Below, piece by piece: positions 53,852-62,451 of a stretch of DNA of 64,000 nucleotides (the first letter of the stretch is position 1; each line of letters begins with the position of its first letter). The notes under the pieces are model-generated. The model was not told the origin of the DNA. It did no database searches and saw only the letters and a program-made list of their open reading frames with translations. This DNA comes from an uncultured Phycisphaerales bacterium (lineage in GTDB: Bacteria > Planctomycetota > Phycisphaerae > WQYP01). The stretch spans positions 35,174 to 99,173 of the forward strand of contig CAIMWO010000018.1 of NCBI GenBank assembly GCA_903845195.1, read 5' to 3'. The position numbers and the translations under genes are program-made.

Positions 53852-54178
53852 CTACGTAACATGCCGAGCGCCTCGCTTAAATCTTCGGCGAAAATCTGCG
53901 ATCGAAAGCGCATATACGAAGTGAATGGCGTCCACCCCCTCAGGGTCGATATGCAAGAATTCACCCAATTCTCTGCCAGTCACTTCATAAGAGGGGATGT
54001 CGGGGTGAGCTTCGAACGCCTGAAATCTGGTGTGACTTCCCGAAGCAATCATCTTGCCGTAAACCGTAGAAAAAAGAACTGCATATTCGTCCCAGGAAAC
54101 TAAGATGAGCCCCAGTTCTGGCAGAAAAATAAAATAGTCATCCTCATCAAAGTTTTCATAATAAGATTGATTTTCCAA
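53852..54178 (-). CDS. Small acidic protein of unknown function in the AT-rich islet
   Basis: A protein of 108 residues, acidic at the N-terminus (YYENFDEDDYFIF), with a mixed fold (ELGLILVSWDEYAVLFSTVYGKMIASG). I recognise no family. Start is TTG with GGAG seven bases upstream. With the following HNH-like gene it could form a toxin/immunity or similar pair (inference from size and placement only). Codon usage and AT content differ from the neighbours, suggesting recent acquisition. Confidence 0.55.
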   Translation of the reverse strand: MENQSYYENFDEDDYFIFLPELGLILVSWDEYAVLFSTVYGKMIASGSHTRFQAFEAHPDIPSYEVTGRELGEFLHIDPEGVDAIHFVYALSIADFRRRFKRGARHVT

Positions 54179-54225
54179 TTGGTGTCTCCAATTTCGATTG
54201 ACGAATAGGAACTCTGCTATCTACG

Positions 54226-54489
54226 TTACACCGTGTGACATACGAACTCCTTTGGTTGGCGACCGCATGCAAATTCATGGCGATCCTTAAAGGTTCGCAT
54301 CATCTTGGTCTCGCCCCGAATGACTGTGTCGTTACGGTTGGAATCGAACGCTGGCTCAAAATAGATCAGGTCCAAGTATTCCAGAGGTAGCTTGGCACGC
54401 TACTCCAAGTTGCCGCCGTAGCAAACAAGCGAGTGTCGAACACCGATGACAACCTTTCTTTGTTCATGACGAAGCAGAATACCGTCTCG
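54226..54489 (-). pseudogene. Decayed N-terminal fragment of a site-specific DNA methyltransferase
   Basis: Not in the ORF track. One minus-strand frame reads DGILLRHEQRKVVIGVRHSL, VCYGGNLE, a stop, then RAKLPLEYLDLIYFEPAFDS and NRNDTVIRGETKMMRTFKDR before a final stop. Beta-class DNA methyltransferases start with Y-Y-G-D-N-L..(10-14)..DLIYLDPPFNSNR, so the match is good in order and spacing. The catalytic DPPF is changed to EPAF and a stop interrupts the frame. It is probably a remnant of a restriction-modification or similar system. A GAATTCT heptamer array borders its upstream end. Confidence 0.55.
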
Positions 54490-54490
54490 A

Positions 54491-54518
54491 TCTGAATTCT
54501 GCACTCTGAATTCTGTAT
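54491..54518. repeat. Heptamer array, GAATTCT family, next to the methyltransferase remnant
   Basis: Units TCTGAAT, TCTGCAC, TCTGAAT, TCTGTAT. The 25-base core differs at two positions only from the array next to the transposase. A further single degenerate copy (CACTCTAAATTCTG) forms the last codons and stop of lnt about 85 bases away. Confidence 0.85.
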
Positions 54519-54600
54519 TCCCACACACCATTCCCCCCACCCTCTCCGTTCCCACGGTAGGAACCGAAGCCCGAACGTAGCAGCCCTGTTTCGGTCGTCA

Positions 54601-56385
54601 TCACTCTAAATTCTGGTGTCCGCGTCTGGGGCGGACGTAGGTCCAGGCGAGGGTGAGGATGGTGGTGATGCCGCAGATCATGGGGAGGAGGTCGCCGATT
54701 CTTGTGTAGAGGGTGAGGCGGGAATCGATCTGGAGTTGCTGGGTGGCGTAGCCGACGGCGTGGAGGCTGGCGCCGGTGGCGGGGTCGCGGACGAGCTGGA
54801 CGAGGCGGCCGTTGGAGTCGATGAAGCCGGAGTTACCGGTGTTGACGCTGCGGGCGATGGGGATGCGGTTTTCGACGGCGCGGAGCATGCAGGCCTGGAG
54901 GTGCTGGTCGAGTTCGACGGGAAAGAACCAGCCGTCGTTGGAGATGTTGACGAGGAAATCGGCCTTGGCGCCGTCGCCGGCGCGATTGGCGGGCGAGGTC
55001 ATGTCGCGGGCGGGATAGGGCATGACGTCCTCGAAGCAGATGGGTGTGCCGAACTCGTAGATTTTGTTGCCGGCGGCGACGGGGAAGCGCTGCCAGGAAT
55101 CGCCGCGCTTGAGGGAATAATCATCATCGGCGCCGTAGGGTGTGAGAGAGAGGAGGAAACGCTGGAGCCAGGGGACGGATTCTTTGAAGGGGACGTATTC
55201 GCCGAAGGGGACGAGGTGGCGCTTGGCATAGAAGATGTCGAGTTGGCCGCGGCCGGGGGCGTATTCGAATGCGGCATTTTGCCGGGCGTTATCGACAGGA
55301 TCCCAGGAGGCTGAACCGACGAGGAAAGTGACATGATGTGCATCGGAGAATTCGGCGAGGCGACGGTCGAGGTCGATGGCGAAGGACTGGAATTTGCGGC
55401 CTTCCACATTGAGGTAGCGCGGTTCGAGTTCGCGCCAGGCGCGGTTGATCGGCTCGGGCACCATGGTTTCGGGCCAGACGATGAGATCGGGGTTGTCGGC
55501 GAGGGCGGCTTGGCTGAGGCGGAAGTGGCGGTCGAAGATGTCCTGCTTGTGGGCGTCGTCTGATGAATCCTTTTGCGATTGGGGGATGTTTTCCTGCACG
55601 ACGCAGACGCGCGGGCCGGGGGTGGTGGTGTGCTGGCTAAGGCGGAAGAGGCCGTAACCGAGGACGGAAGCGGTGGCGACGAGGACGCAGACGAGGAGGC
55701 TTCCAATGGCGGGATTGAACCGGCGCTGTGGCTGTCCCAGCGCGGTGGAGACGCGGCGCGGGACCATGAGGGGCAGACGCAGGAGGTCGACAACGAAGCC
55801 GTTGAGTAACGCGAGGAAAAAGCTGACGCCCCAGACGCCGAAGAGGTCGGCGATTTGGATGAGCGCCGGTACTGGCGCAACGCAGTTGCCGAGCATAAAC
55901 CAGGGGAAGCCGCCTTGGATGAAGGATGAGCGGACGTATTCGACGGCGGTCCAGACGAGGGGGACGGCGAAGGTGGCGGGCAGGCGGAGTTGTACGACGA
56001 GTCGGTTGGTGCCGATGGCGAAGAGGGGCGTGTAGATGGCGAGGTAGACGGAGAGTGCGAGCACGCCGCCGAAAGTGACGGGCCAGAGCCAGTAGAGGTT
56101 GAGGGCGAAGAAGATGAAGCCCAAGGCGTAATAAGCGAGGAGGTAGCGCCAGTTGAGCGAGCGGCGAATGGAGCAGACGGCCAGCGGGACAAGGGCGACG
56201 GGGGCGAGGAAGAAACAGTAGAACGGGGGAAAGAGGAGGGGGAGGAGAATGGCGGCGAGGGCGAGCATGATGAGGGTGGAGGACCACTTGCCGCGGGTTG
56301 CGTCAGGGGGAGGAGATTTTGCGGAAGATTTTGTCTTTGCGGCCAAGGTATCACTCGCGGGAAATCGTTTCGGATCAGAGTTCAT
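54601..56385 (-). CDS. lnt: Apolipoprotein N-acyltransferase
   Basis: Adds the third acyl chain to lipoproteins in the inner membrane. Six to seven N-terminal helices precede a nitrilase-like domain. The triad Glu-Lys-Cys is visible: LIVWPETMVPEP, FYAKRHLVPFGEYVPF and GTPICFEDVMPYPARD. NISNDGWFFPVELDQH and RSVNTGNSGFIDSNG are typical. It has about 594 residues, somewhat long because of a polar N-terminus. The start is uncertain: ATG giving MNSDPKRFP is chosen over a GTG 36 codons upstream. The last residues NLE and stop derive from a repeat unit. A DUF4159 gene precedes it by about 110 bases on the same strand. Confidence 0.93.
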   Translation of the reverse strand: MNSDPKRFPASDTLAAKTKSSAKSPPPDATRGKWSSTLIMLALAAILLPLLFPPFYCFFLAPVALVPLAVCSIRRSLNWRYLLAYYALGFIFFALNLYWLWPVTFGGVLALSVYLAIYTPLFAIGTNRLVVQLRLPATFAVPLVWTAVEYVRSSFIQGGFPWFMLGNCVAPVPALIQIADLFGVWGVSFFLALLNGFVVDLLRLPLMVPRRVSTALGQPQRRFNPAIGSLLVCVLVATASVLGYGLFRLSQHTTTPGPRVCVVQENIPQSQKDSSDDAHKQDIFDRHFRLSQAALADNPDLIVWPETMVPEPINRAWRELEPRYLNVEGRKFQSFAIDLDRRLAEFSDAHHVTFLVGSASWDPVDNARQNAAFEYAPGRGQLDIFYAKRHLVPFGEYVPFKESVPWLQRFLLSLTPYGADDDYSLKRGDSWQRFPVAAGNKIYEFGTPICFEDVMPYPARDMTSPANRAGDGAKADFLVNISNDGWFFPVELDQHLQACMLRAVENRIPIARSVNTGNSGFIDSNGRLVQLVRDPATGASLHAVGYATQQLQIDSRLTLYTRIGDLLPMICGITTILTLAWTYVRPRRGHQNLE

Positions 56386-56496
56386 TTTCAATGGGGCAAG
56401 GTACGGGCGGGGGTTGTGGTTGTCTATAGGAAGACGCGTGAACATGCCCAGCGGGGCCCCTGCCCCACTGGGCTTGCCCCCCGCCACTAGCACGCG

Positions 56497-58821
56497 TTAC
56501 GGTTTGGGTTGGGGGCGGGTGGTGGCGGCAAAGAAGAGGAGAAGATCGCGAGAGAGGAGTTCGGCACTGTCGATGGTGTAGCCGTCAACGCCCCAGGCGC
56601 GGACGCCGGCGAGGCCACAAGTGATATCGAAGGGCGAGAAGACGATGGCGACGCGTGTGCCGCCGGCGGCGCGGGGGAGGGAGAGGGCGAACATGCGTGG
56701 GGTGGTGGTTTTGCCGATGACGGCTTCGGTGAGCGGGCGGTACTTGATGATGCTGGCGGGTAGGCCGTCATCGACTGTGCCGGCGTAGATGGAGTGGCGG
56801 TCGCTGAGAAGTTTGAGTTCGTCATGGGGGTAGAGTTGTTTGCAGAGGGCTTGAAAGGAGTCGGCGAATTCGGCGTTGCCGCCGGCCGCATCGACGATGA
56901 GCGCGCCGCCGCCGTCGAGGTAGGCGCGTACTTTGGCGAGTTGGTCGTCGGTGAGGGAGATTCTTCCCGTGCCGGTGAGCCAGGTGAAGCGGGCCTTGTT
57001 GAGGTCGAGTTTTTCGGGAGTCATGGTGACGGTTTGGAGTTGCGTGCGGAAGTGAGCGGCAGCGAGGCGAGCAAGGCGGTCCCAGGCGCCAAATTCGGGA
57101 TTCCAGTTTCCATCCCACTGCAGGCGGCCCATGGTGATGGAGCGTACAGGCTGCTGGCGGCCGAGGTTGACGGCGGTGGTGCGGAGTTTGGAACGGAGAT
57201 CTTCCTTGCCGCAGGCGTAGACGTAGATGTTGGTGGGGAGCTCGAAGGCCTCTTTCTTTTCCTGGTCTTTGAGTTGCCAGGCGGCGCTGAGATCGGAGGG
57301 CGAATGGAGCCAGAGTTCGCGGATTCCGTTGGTTAGGCCGAGGAGTTTCGGAGGATTTGCGATTTTTCCGAAGATGCTGAAGAGGGGATGGTCGGAGGGC
57401 AGATCGCGCATCTGGGCGTGGTTCTGCAGCATTTGCGAGGCGTATTTTTGCATGGCGGCGGTGAATTCGGCGGAGTCCACAGACTCACCGAGGGCGACGC
57501 TGAAAATCATACCGCCGCCGCCGAGATATTCCCGCAGTGAGTTGAGCTGTTCCGGGGTGAAGTTGGGGTCTTTGGTTCCGGTGAGGAGGAGCGCGGGGGC
57601 ATCCTGCCACTGGTCGGGATCGACGGTCAGATTGACGACCTGCCAATTAAAGGGGCGCTCGAGCTGTCGACTGATATGTTCAGAAAGGTTTGCGACATCG
57701 CGCGGGCGGGCCTGCCAGTTGCCTTCATATTGGAGTTTGTTGAAGGCGACGGGGTTTCGACCGCGGGCCAGGAAGAGGAGGCAGAAGGCGGTGTCGACAC
57801 GCGTATCGCTGAGGCCGACGATGGGTCGGGTCCATGAGCCGTCTTTGGCCTGGGTTTGGACGAGGAGGTTGGCGCCGGATTCGAACCAGTTGCGGTGTCC
57901 GAAGTATTTTTCGCCGGAGAGCAGGCCGGAGCGCTCGACGCTGTAGAGGGTGTAGGAATCGCAGAGTTTGGGGTCGAAATTTTTGCTGAGGAAAGCGATT
58001 CCGCGTTCGAGGTCTTTATCGGGTCGCGATTCGAGGCGGAGGATGCGGTCGGTCTGTTCGGTGGAGATGAGCAGGCTGGAGACGCCGGCGGCGGTCATGG
58101 AGAGCGTGGCAGCGCCTTTCGGTCGATACGCCCAGCCGCCGTCGGGTGCGGCGTTGTCGCGCCAATAGCGCTCGGCGTTTTTCCAATAGCCGGCGGGGAC
58201 GGCTCCGCCGACATTGAAGGCGGCCCAGGTTCCGAGAAGGCCGTACTGGGTATTGGAGGCATCCAGCATGCGTTCGGGATCCCGATTGAAATTCTGGCCG
58301 ACGTTGTAGTTGTGGCCGCCGCATTTGTATTGGCCGTCAATCAGAAGTTTAAGCGAGCGCTGGATCGCATTGGTGTATTCAGGCTTGGGGGGCAGGGACG
58401 TCAGTGCGCTAACCTGCATGCTCGCAACGTAAGTGGTTTTGGGTTTGAGGGTGGTGAGAAACTTGTTGGCGGCCTGCAATTCCGGGGCGTGCGGTTTGAG
58501 GCGGGGATCGTTGATGCCTTGGCCGACGTTTAGAAGGGCGTAAAGAATCAAGGAAGTCTCGCCGCCGGTGTAACGATGCTCGGCGTTGTAAACGCGTTCC
58601 CAGGTTCCGGTCTTTTCATCCTGTGATTTGAGAAGGAAGTCGGCGCCTTTCTTCAGGGCATCAAGAACCTGCTCGTCGGTGAGCGGCTTTTCCTCGGCGT
58701 CTTCGGCGGGGGGATCATTCCCGGCGGCGATAAGGGGGGCTGAGGCGATAAACGCGATGAGTGCAAGGATACAAGGCTTTGCCCCATGCCGTAAAAGGTG
58801 TATTAAGAGGCGTTTACGCAT
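56497..58821 (-). CDS. DUF4159 protein with prenyltransferase-like alpha-barrel domain (paralogue 2)
   Basis: Same architecture as paralogue 1: signal peptide (ILALIAFIASAPLIAAG), helical repeats with LLKSQDEKTGTWERVYNAEHRYTGGETSLILYALLNVGQG, DNAAPDGGWAYRPKGAATLSMTAAG and QAKDGSWTRP, then DUF4159 (LLLTGTKDPNFTPEQLNSLREYLGGGGMIFSV, ELWLHSPSDLSAAWQ, FTWLTGTGRISLTDDQLAKVRAYLDGGGALIVDAAGG). The C-terminal FSPFDITCGLAGVRAWGVDGY is a diverged form of the family end. Probably periplasmic. The ATG giving MRKRLLIHLL has GGGA six bases upstream; earlier GTG/ATG codons are possible. It is next to lnt, perhaps co-transcribed. Confidence 0.9.
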   Translation of the reverse strand: MRKRLLIHLLRHGAKPCILALIAFIASAPLIAAGNDPPAEDAEEKPLTDEQVLDALKKGADFLLKSQDEKTGTWERVYNAEHRYTGGETSLILYALLNVGQGINDPRLKPHAPELQAANKFLTTLKPKTTYVASMQVSALTSLPPKPEYTNAIQRSLKLLIDGQYKCGGHNYNVGQNFNRDPERMLDASNTQYGLLGTWAAFNVGGAVPAGYWKNAERYWRDNAAPDGGWAYRPKGAATLSMTAAGVSSLLISTEQTDRILRLESRPDKDLERGIAFLSKNFDPKLCDSYTLYSVERSGLLSGEKYFGHRNWFESGANLLVQTQAKDGSWTRPIVGLSDTRVDTAFCLLFLARGRNPVAFNKLQYEGNWQARPRDVANLSEHISRQLERPFNWQVVNLTVDPDQWQDAPALLLTGTKDPNFTPEQLNSLREYLGGGGMIFSVALGESVDSAEFTAAMQKYASQMLQNHAQMRDLPSDHPLFSIFGKIANPPKLLGLTNGIRELWLHSPSDLSAAWQLKDQEKKEAFELPTNIYVYACGKEDLRSKLRTTAVNLGRQQPVRSITMGRLQWDGNWNPEFGAWDRLARLAAAHFRTQLQTVTMTPEKLDLNKARFTWLTGTGRISLTDDQLAKVRAYLDGGGALIVDAAGGNAEFADSFQALCKQLYPHDELKLLSDRHSIYAGTVDDGLPASIIKYRPLTEAVIGKTTTPRMFALSLPRAAGGTRVAIVFSPFDITCGLAGVRAWGVDGYTIDSAELLSRDLLLFFAATTRPQPKP

Positions 58822-59052
58822 GTTCATTCCCACCACATGTCGTCCAGTTCAACCGGTTTCCCACGACCAGACCATGTCTGATAATAGCCCGCTAATGCGG
58901 ATTCGCGAGTTTATGCTTCCCGGAAGCCCCTTTCGACAGGTACGATATTCCTGACCATCGGCATTATCCGGTGTCTAAGGATGAATCGAAAGCTCGGACA
59001 CGCCGGCGATGCCGACGATCCGCAGCAGTATCTCACAGGAAGACCCACCATC

Positions 59053-60210
59053 ATGCCATCAGCCACGCAACCCACCATCAGCATCATTGTGCCGACATAT
59101 AAGGAAGCAGAGAACCTGCCGCTGCTGATTCCGCAGGTGGCGGCGGCGATGCGCTTGCGCGGGTGGAAGTGGGAACTGATCGTCGTGGACGACAATTCGC
59201 CGGACGCCACACCGACAGTGCTGAAAGATCTTTCGGCAATGTTCACGCAGTTGCGTTACATCATCCGGCTGGATGAGCGCGGACTTTCGTCGGCGGTGCT
59301 GGCGGGGATCAGCGAGGCGCGGAACGACTATGTGGTGGTCATGGATGCGGATCTATCGCATCCACCGGAATCGATTCCCGCGCTGGTGGACAAGCTGGTG
59401 GCGGATGAAGCGGATTTCGTCATCGGTTCACGGTACGTGGCGGGCGGGGCAACGGAAGACTGGTCGCGGCTGCGGTGGCTGAATTCTTTCGGGGCGACGC
59501 TACTGTCGAAACCGCTGGTGGGAAGCACGCGGGATCCGATGGCGGGGTTCTTCGCGATTCGTCGCGAGACGCTTCGCACGGCCGATCCGCTGGTGCCGGT
59601 GGGATACAAGATTGCTCTCGAGCTCATCGTGAAGACGCGGGTCACGCGCGTGGCCGAGGTTCCGATCGTTTTCCGGAATCGCCGGCACGGTGAATCGAAG
59701 CTCAGCCTGAAAGAGCAGTTCCATTACCTGGAACACCTGTCGCGACTGTATGACTACAAATATCCGCGGCTGTCGCCGTGCGTGAAGTTCATGATTGCCG
59801 CCGGATGCGGAATCTTCGCGTGCTACGGCACGGTGGGCGTGCTGAACACGCATGTCATTCCGCTGCTGACCATTGCGGCGGGCCTGCTGGCGATGATTGC
59901 CGTCACGATGGTCTTCTTCCTGCGCTATGCGCATACGCAACGTGACTTCATTGTGATGAAACATCCGTATACAGAGTTCTTTGCCATTTCCGCGGCGGAA
60001 TTCATCAGCGGCTGGGGCTTCGCAGTGGCGACGCAGGCCAGCATCTACCTTCAGATGGCGGTTGGTCTGGTCATCCTGCTGCTGGTGCGTTACACGCTGC
60101 GCAAGGTGTTCCTGCACGATATCCGCGGTATTCGCGGCACGCCGAAGGCGGGGAGCAGCCGAAAGCTCATTCTTTCACCAGCGGCGTCGAAGTCTGCGGC
60201 ATCCGCGTAA
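59053..60210 (+). CDS. Polyprenol-phosphate mannose/glucose synthase-like glycosyltransferase with GtrA-like membrane part
   Basis: Residues 1-230 are a DPM1-type GT2: ISIIVPTYKEAENLPLLIPQV, ELIVVDDNSPDATPTVL, DYVVVMDADLSHPPESIPAL (DxD), FVIGSRYVAGG and RNRRHGESKLSLKEQ. The second part has four membrane helices (FMIAAGCGIFACYGTVGVLN, LLTIAAGLLAMIAVTMVFFLRY and so on) like GtrA. The fusion makes polyprenyl-phosphate sugars for export of glycans or protein glycosylation. ATG giving MPSATQPTIS is used; AGGAAG lies upstream. The gene stands alone and is divergent from the DUF4159-lnt pair. Confidence 0.9.
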   Translation: MPSATQPTISIIVPTYKEAENLPLLIPQVAAAMRLRGWKWELIVVDDNSPDATPTVLKDLSAMFTQLRYIIRLDERGLSSAVLAGISEARNDYVVVMDADLSHPPESIPALVDKLVADEADFVIGSRYVAGGATEDWSRLRWLNSFGATLLSKPLVGSTRDPMAGFFAIRRETLRTADPLVPVGYKIALELIVKTRVTRVAEVPIVFRNRRHGESKLSLKEQFHYLEHLSRLYDYKYPRLSPCVKFMIAAGCGIFACYGTVGVLNTHVIPLLTIAAGLLAMIAVTMVFFLRYAHTQRDFIVMKHPYTEFFAISAAEFISGWGFAVATQASIYLQMAVGLVILLLVRYTLRKVFLHDIRGIRGTPKAGSSRKLILSPAASKSAASA

Positions 60211-60230
60211 GGAACGCGGGGCGGGGATTC

Positions 60231-61301
60231 CTACTTTTCGATGGGTTGCCTGGTTAAGGCAGAATAATCCGAATCCTGCGCATGCATGGCGTACCAGGCG
60301 AAGAGAAAACTGTGAATGCGGAAGGTGTGCGGCGCGTCGGCAAGTGCCGGCTCGGCGGGCGAGGCGGGATTAACCATCCATTGTTTTTGGTCGGTGCTGG
60401 TGGCGATCACGGGGGTTTTTCGGGAAATGCCAAGGATGTTCCAGAGGGGATCGACGGGGAATTTCACATCATCACTGTGGAAGTACGTGGCGTAGGGCTC
60501 GGCGCGATATTCGTCCTTGAGCGTACGCAGTCCCAGGAGAACGCGCGTTTGCGGATACTTTTCCCGCCATTTGCTCCAGGTGGTCAGTTCGTACGGTAAC
60601 AGCGGCAGGGGCTTTCCGACGGCGGGTCCGGCGATGGCTTTGAGACCGAGCTGGCTCCAGAGGCTCTCCTGCGACGGTGCGGAACGCCGATCGTAGAGAA
60701 CCAGATTGGAATTGATCAGCAGGCCGCTGACGCCGAACTCGGGTGCGGCATCGACCGCGGCAGTGCCAAGCGGCGCGGCATCGACTCGGCGATCGAAGAC
60801 CACGGCGCTGTCGCAGAGCGGCGAGTAAGAAACGCAGATGGGCAGCCGATCAGGCCCTTCGCCGAGGACATCATTGCAGACTTCGTGCAGCGTCAGGACG
60901 CGGAGGGGATAGGCCCGCGCCACGCGTTTCTCGCCTACGCCGACGGTCACGCCGATGACCCGGTCTTCACCGACAAGAAAATAACTGTGTTCGTTCTTTT
61001 TGATCAGGTCGACTTCCTCGGGGCGGATCGTTTCGGCGAGTCTGACGGGAATTGCACGAATGCCATCCTTGGGAACGCCGGAGGCGATCAGTTTTCCGGC
61101 AGGCACGGAGAGCTGGGAAAGATCGAAGCCGTAGGTTTCGACGTGTTCGCCGTCGCCGATGGCGCGGCGAAACCCGGTTTGATAGGCGGGCCAGAGGATC
61201 AGGACCGCGGCGACGAGGGAGAAGAATGCCGAGAGCACAAGCACCCAGCCTCCGCCGCGGAAGGTGAGCATTCTCTCTTTTTTTGCGGGGATATCGTTCA
61301 T
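60231..61301 (-). CDS. DUF3179 domain protein, membrane-anchored
   Basis: An N-terminal membrane helix (WVLVLSAFFSLVAAVLILWPAY) carries a soluble domain with the DUF3179 hallmarks: PLRVLTLHEVCNDVLG, ICVSYSPLCDSAVVFDRRV, FGVSGLLINSNLVLYDRRSAPSQESLWSQLGLKAIAGPAVGKPL and WSKWREKYPQTRVLL. The CSYSPLC-type cysteines may bind metal or haem (inference). The function is unknown, but its close coupling to ctaB (the ATG is 17 bases beyond the ctaB stop) suggests a role in the haem A/oxidase pathway. The track start adds 33 codons inside ctaB. Confidence 0.88.
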   Translation of the reverse strand: MNDIPAKKERMLTFRGGGWVLVLSAFFSLVAAVLILWPAYQTGFRRAIGDGEHVETYGFDLSQLSVPAGKLIASGVPKDGIRAIPVRLAETIRPEEVDLIKKNEHSYFLVGEDRVIGVTVGVGEKRVARAYPLRVLTLHEVCNDVLGEGPDRLPICVSYSPLCDSAVVFDRRVDAAPLGTAAVDAAPEFGVSGLLINSNLVLYDRRSAPSQESLWSQLGLKAIAGPAVGKPLPLLPYELTTWSKWREKYPQTRVLLGLRTLKDEYRAEPYATYFHSDDVKFPVDPLWNILGISRKTPVIATSTDQKQWMVNPASPAEPALADAPHTFRIHSFLFAWYAMHAQDSDYSALTRQPIEK

Positions 61302-61317
61302 GATGTTCCGCCGTCCA

Positions 61318-62337
61318 TCAGCGCGATCCGAGCGAGGGGTCCTGGAACGATCCGTCATTACTCGGCGCGACATAGCCGGCCGGCGCTTTTTGCAGGCCAT
61401 CGAGCGGGCCCCGGGCGTCGATCACTAGGATCGCCATGAGCAGCGGGAGGTAGAGTACGCTGCCGAGGAAGAGTTTGCGGGCATTGGCGTGCGTCTTGTC
61501 CATCGCCAGTTTGAGGGTGAGTGCAAAGAAGCCCAGACCCAGCATCATGGAACCGGCCAGGAAGAACCAACCGGCAGCGCCTGTCACTACGAGCATCACG
61601 CACAGCGGCAGCAGCACGAGGCTGTAGAGCATGGCCAGCAGGCAGGTGAGACGGCCCGAGGGCTCGACCACGGGAAGCATTTTGTAACCACCCTTGGCGT
61701 AGTCGGCGCGATACATCCAGGCGAGCGCCAGGAAGTGCGGAATCTGCCAGGCGAAGAGCACTGCACCGAGCAGCCAGGCGCCGGCATCGAGACGATCCAC
61801 GGCGGCGGCCCAACCGAGCATGGGAGGAATTGCCCCGACGATCGCACCGACGAGCGTGTTGGCGGTCGTATACGGTTTCATGGGCGTATAGACCAGCACG
61901 TAGAGGAGGAGGTTGACGGTACACAACAAGGCGGCAAGACCATTCGAAGTGGGGCAGAGAATGGCCACGCCGATGATCGAAGCGATCAGGCCGACAAACG
62001 CGGCATGCGTGCGGCTGATGTGTCCGGCGGGGATAGGGCGTTTGAACGTCCGCGGCATGCGGGCATCGCGCGGGGCTTCGATGGCTTGATTGAAGGCACT
62101 GGCTCCGACGGCCGCCAGAAAGGTTCCCAGACACGTCCACCACAGGCGAGTCCAGTTCGTGTGTTCCATCGTCTGAGAGGCAACGAAATAACCGACGGCG
62201 GCGGTGACCACGACCATCAAGCTAAGACGCGCCTTGCCGAGCTCCATGTAGGAACGCAGGAGTGACTGCGCGGCGGCAGGAACAGATGCCGGAAATTCAT
62301 TTGCGTTTCCGAGCGCGATGGATTGGGTTCGACTCAT
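61318..62337 (-). CDS. ctaB: Protoheme IX farnesyltransferase (heme O synthase)
   Basis: Attaches farnesyl to protoheme IX to make heme O for cytochrome oxidase. The UbiA-type motif NQAIEAPRDARMPRTFKRPIPAG near residue 84 is the family signature, the usual N-x-x-x-D-x-x-x-D being partly changed here. FAWQIPHFLALAWMYRADYAKGGYKMLPVV is the second conserved region. About nine membrane helices, 339 aa. The ATG giving MSRTQSIALG is preferred; the long N-terminal extension in the track runs antisense through ctaA. It diverges from ctaA with about 115 bases between starts. Confidence 0.95.
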   Translation of the reverse strand: MSRTQSIALGNANEFPASVPAAAQSLLRSYMELGKARLSLMVVVTAAVGYFVASQTMEHTNWTRLWWTCLGTFLAAVGASAFNQAIEAPRDARMPRTFKRPIPAGHISRTHAAFVGLIASIIGVAILCPTSNGLAALLCTVNLLLYVLVYTPMKPYTTANTLVGAIVGAIPPMLGWAAAVDRLDAGAWLLGAVLFAWQIPHFLALAWMYRADYAKGGYKMLPVVEPSGRLTCLLAMLYSLVLLPLCVMLVVTGAAGWFFLAGSMMLGLGFFALTLKLAMDKTHANARKLFLGSVLYLPLLMAILVIDARGPLDGLQKAPAGYVAPSNDGSFQDPSLGSR

Positions 62338-62451
62338 GAAGACTTCGCTATCCTTCGGCGACGGCGCGTTGCTTGAAACGTCCCGCCACTGGGCCCTATG
62401 CTGTGGCACTAAGGTTACCACAAGAGAGTGCCAATAGTATGCGAGGAAAGC

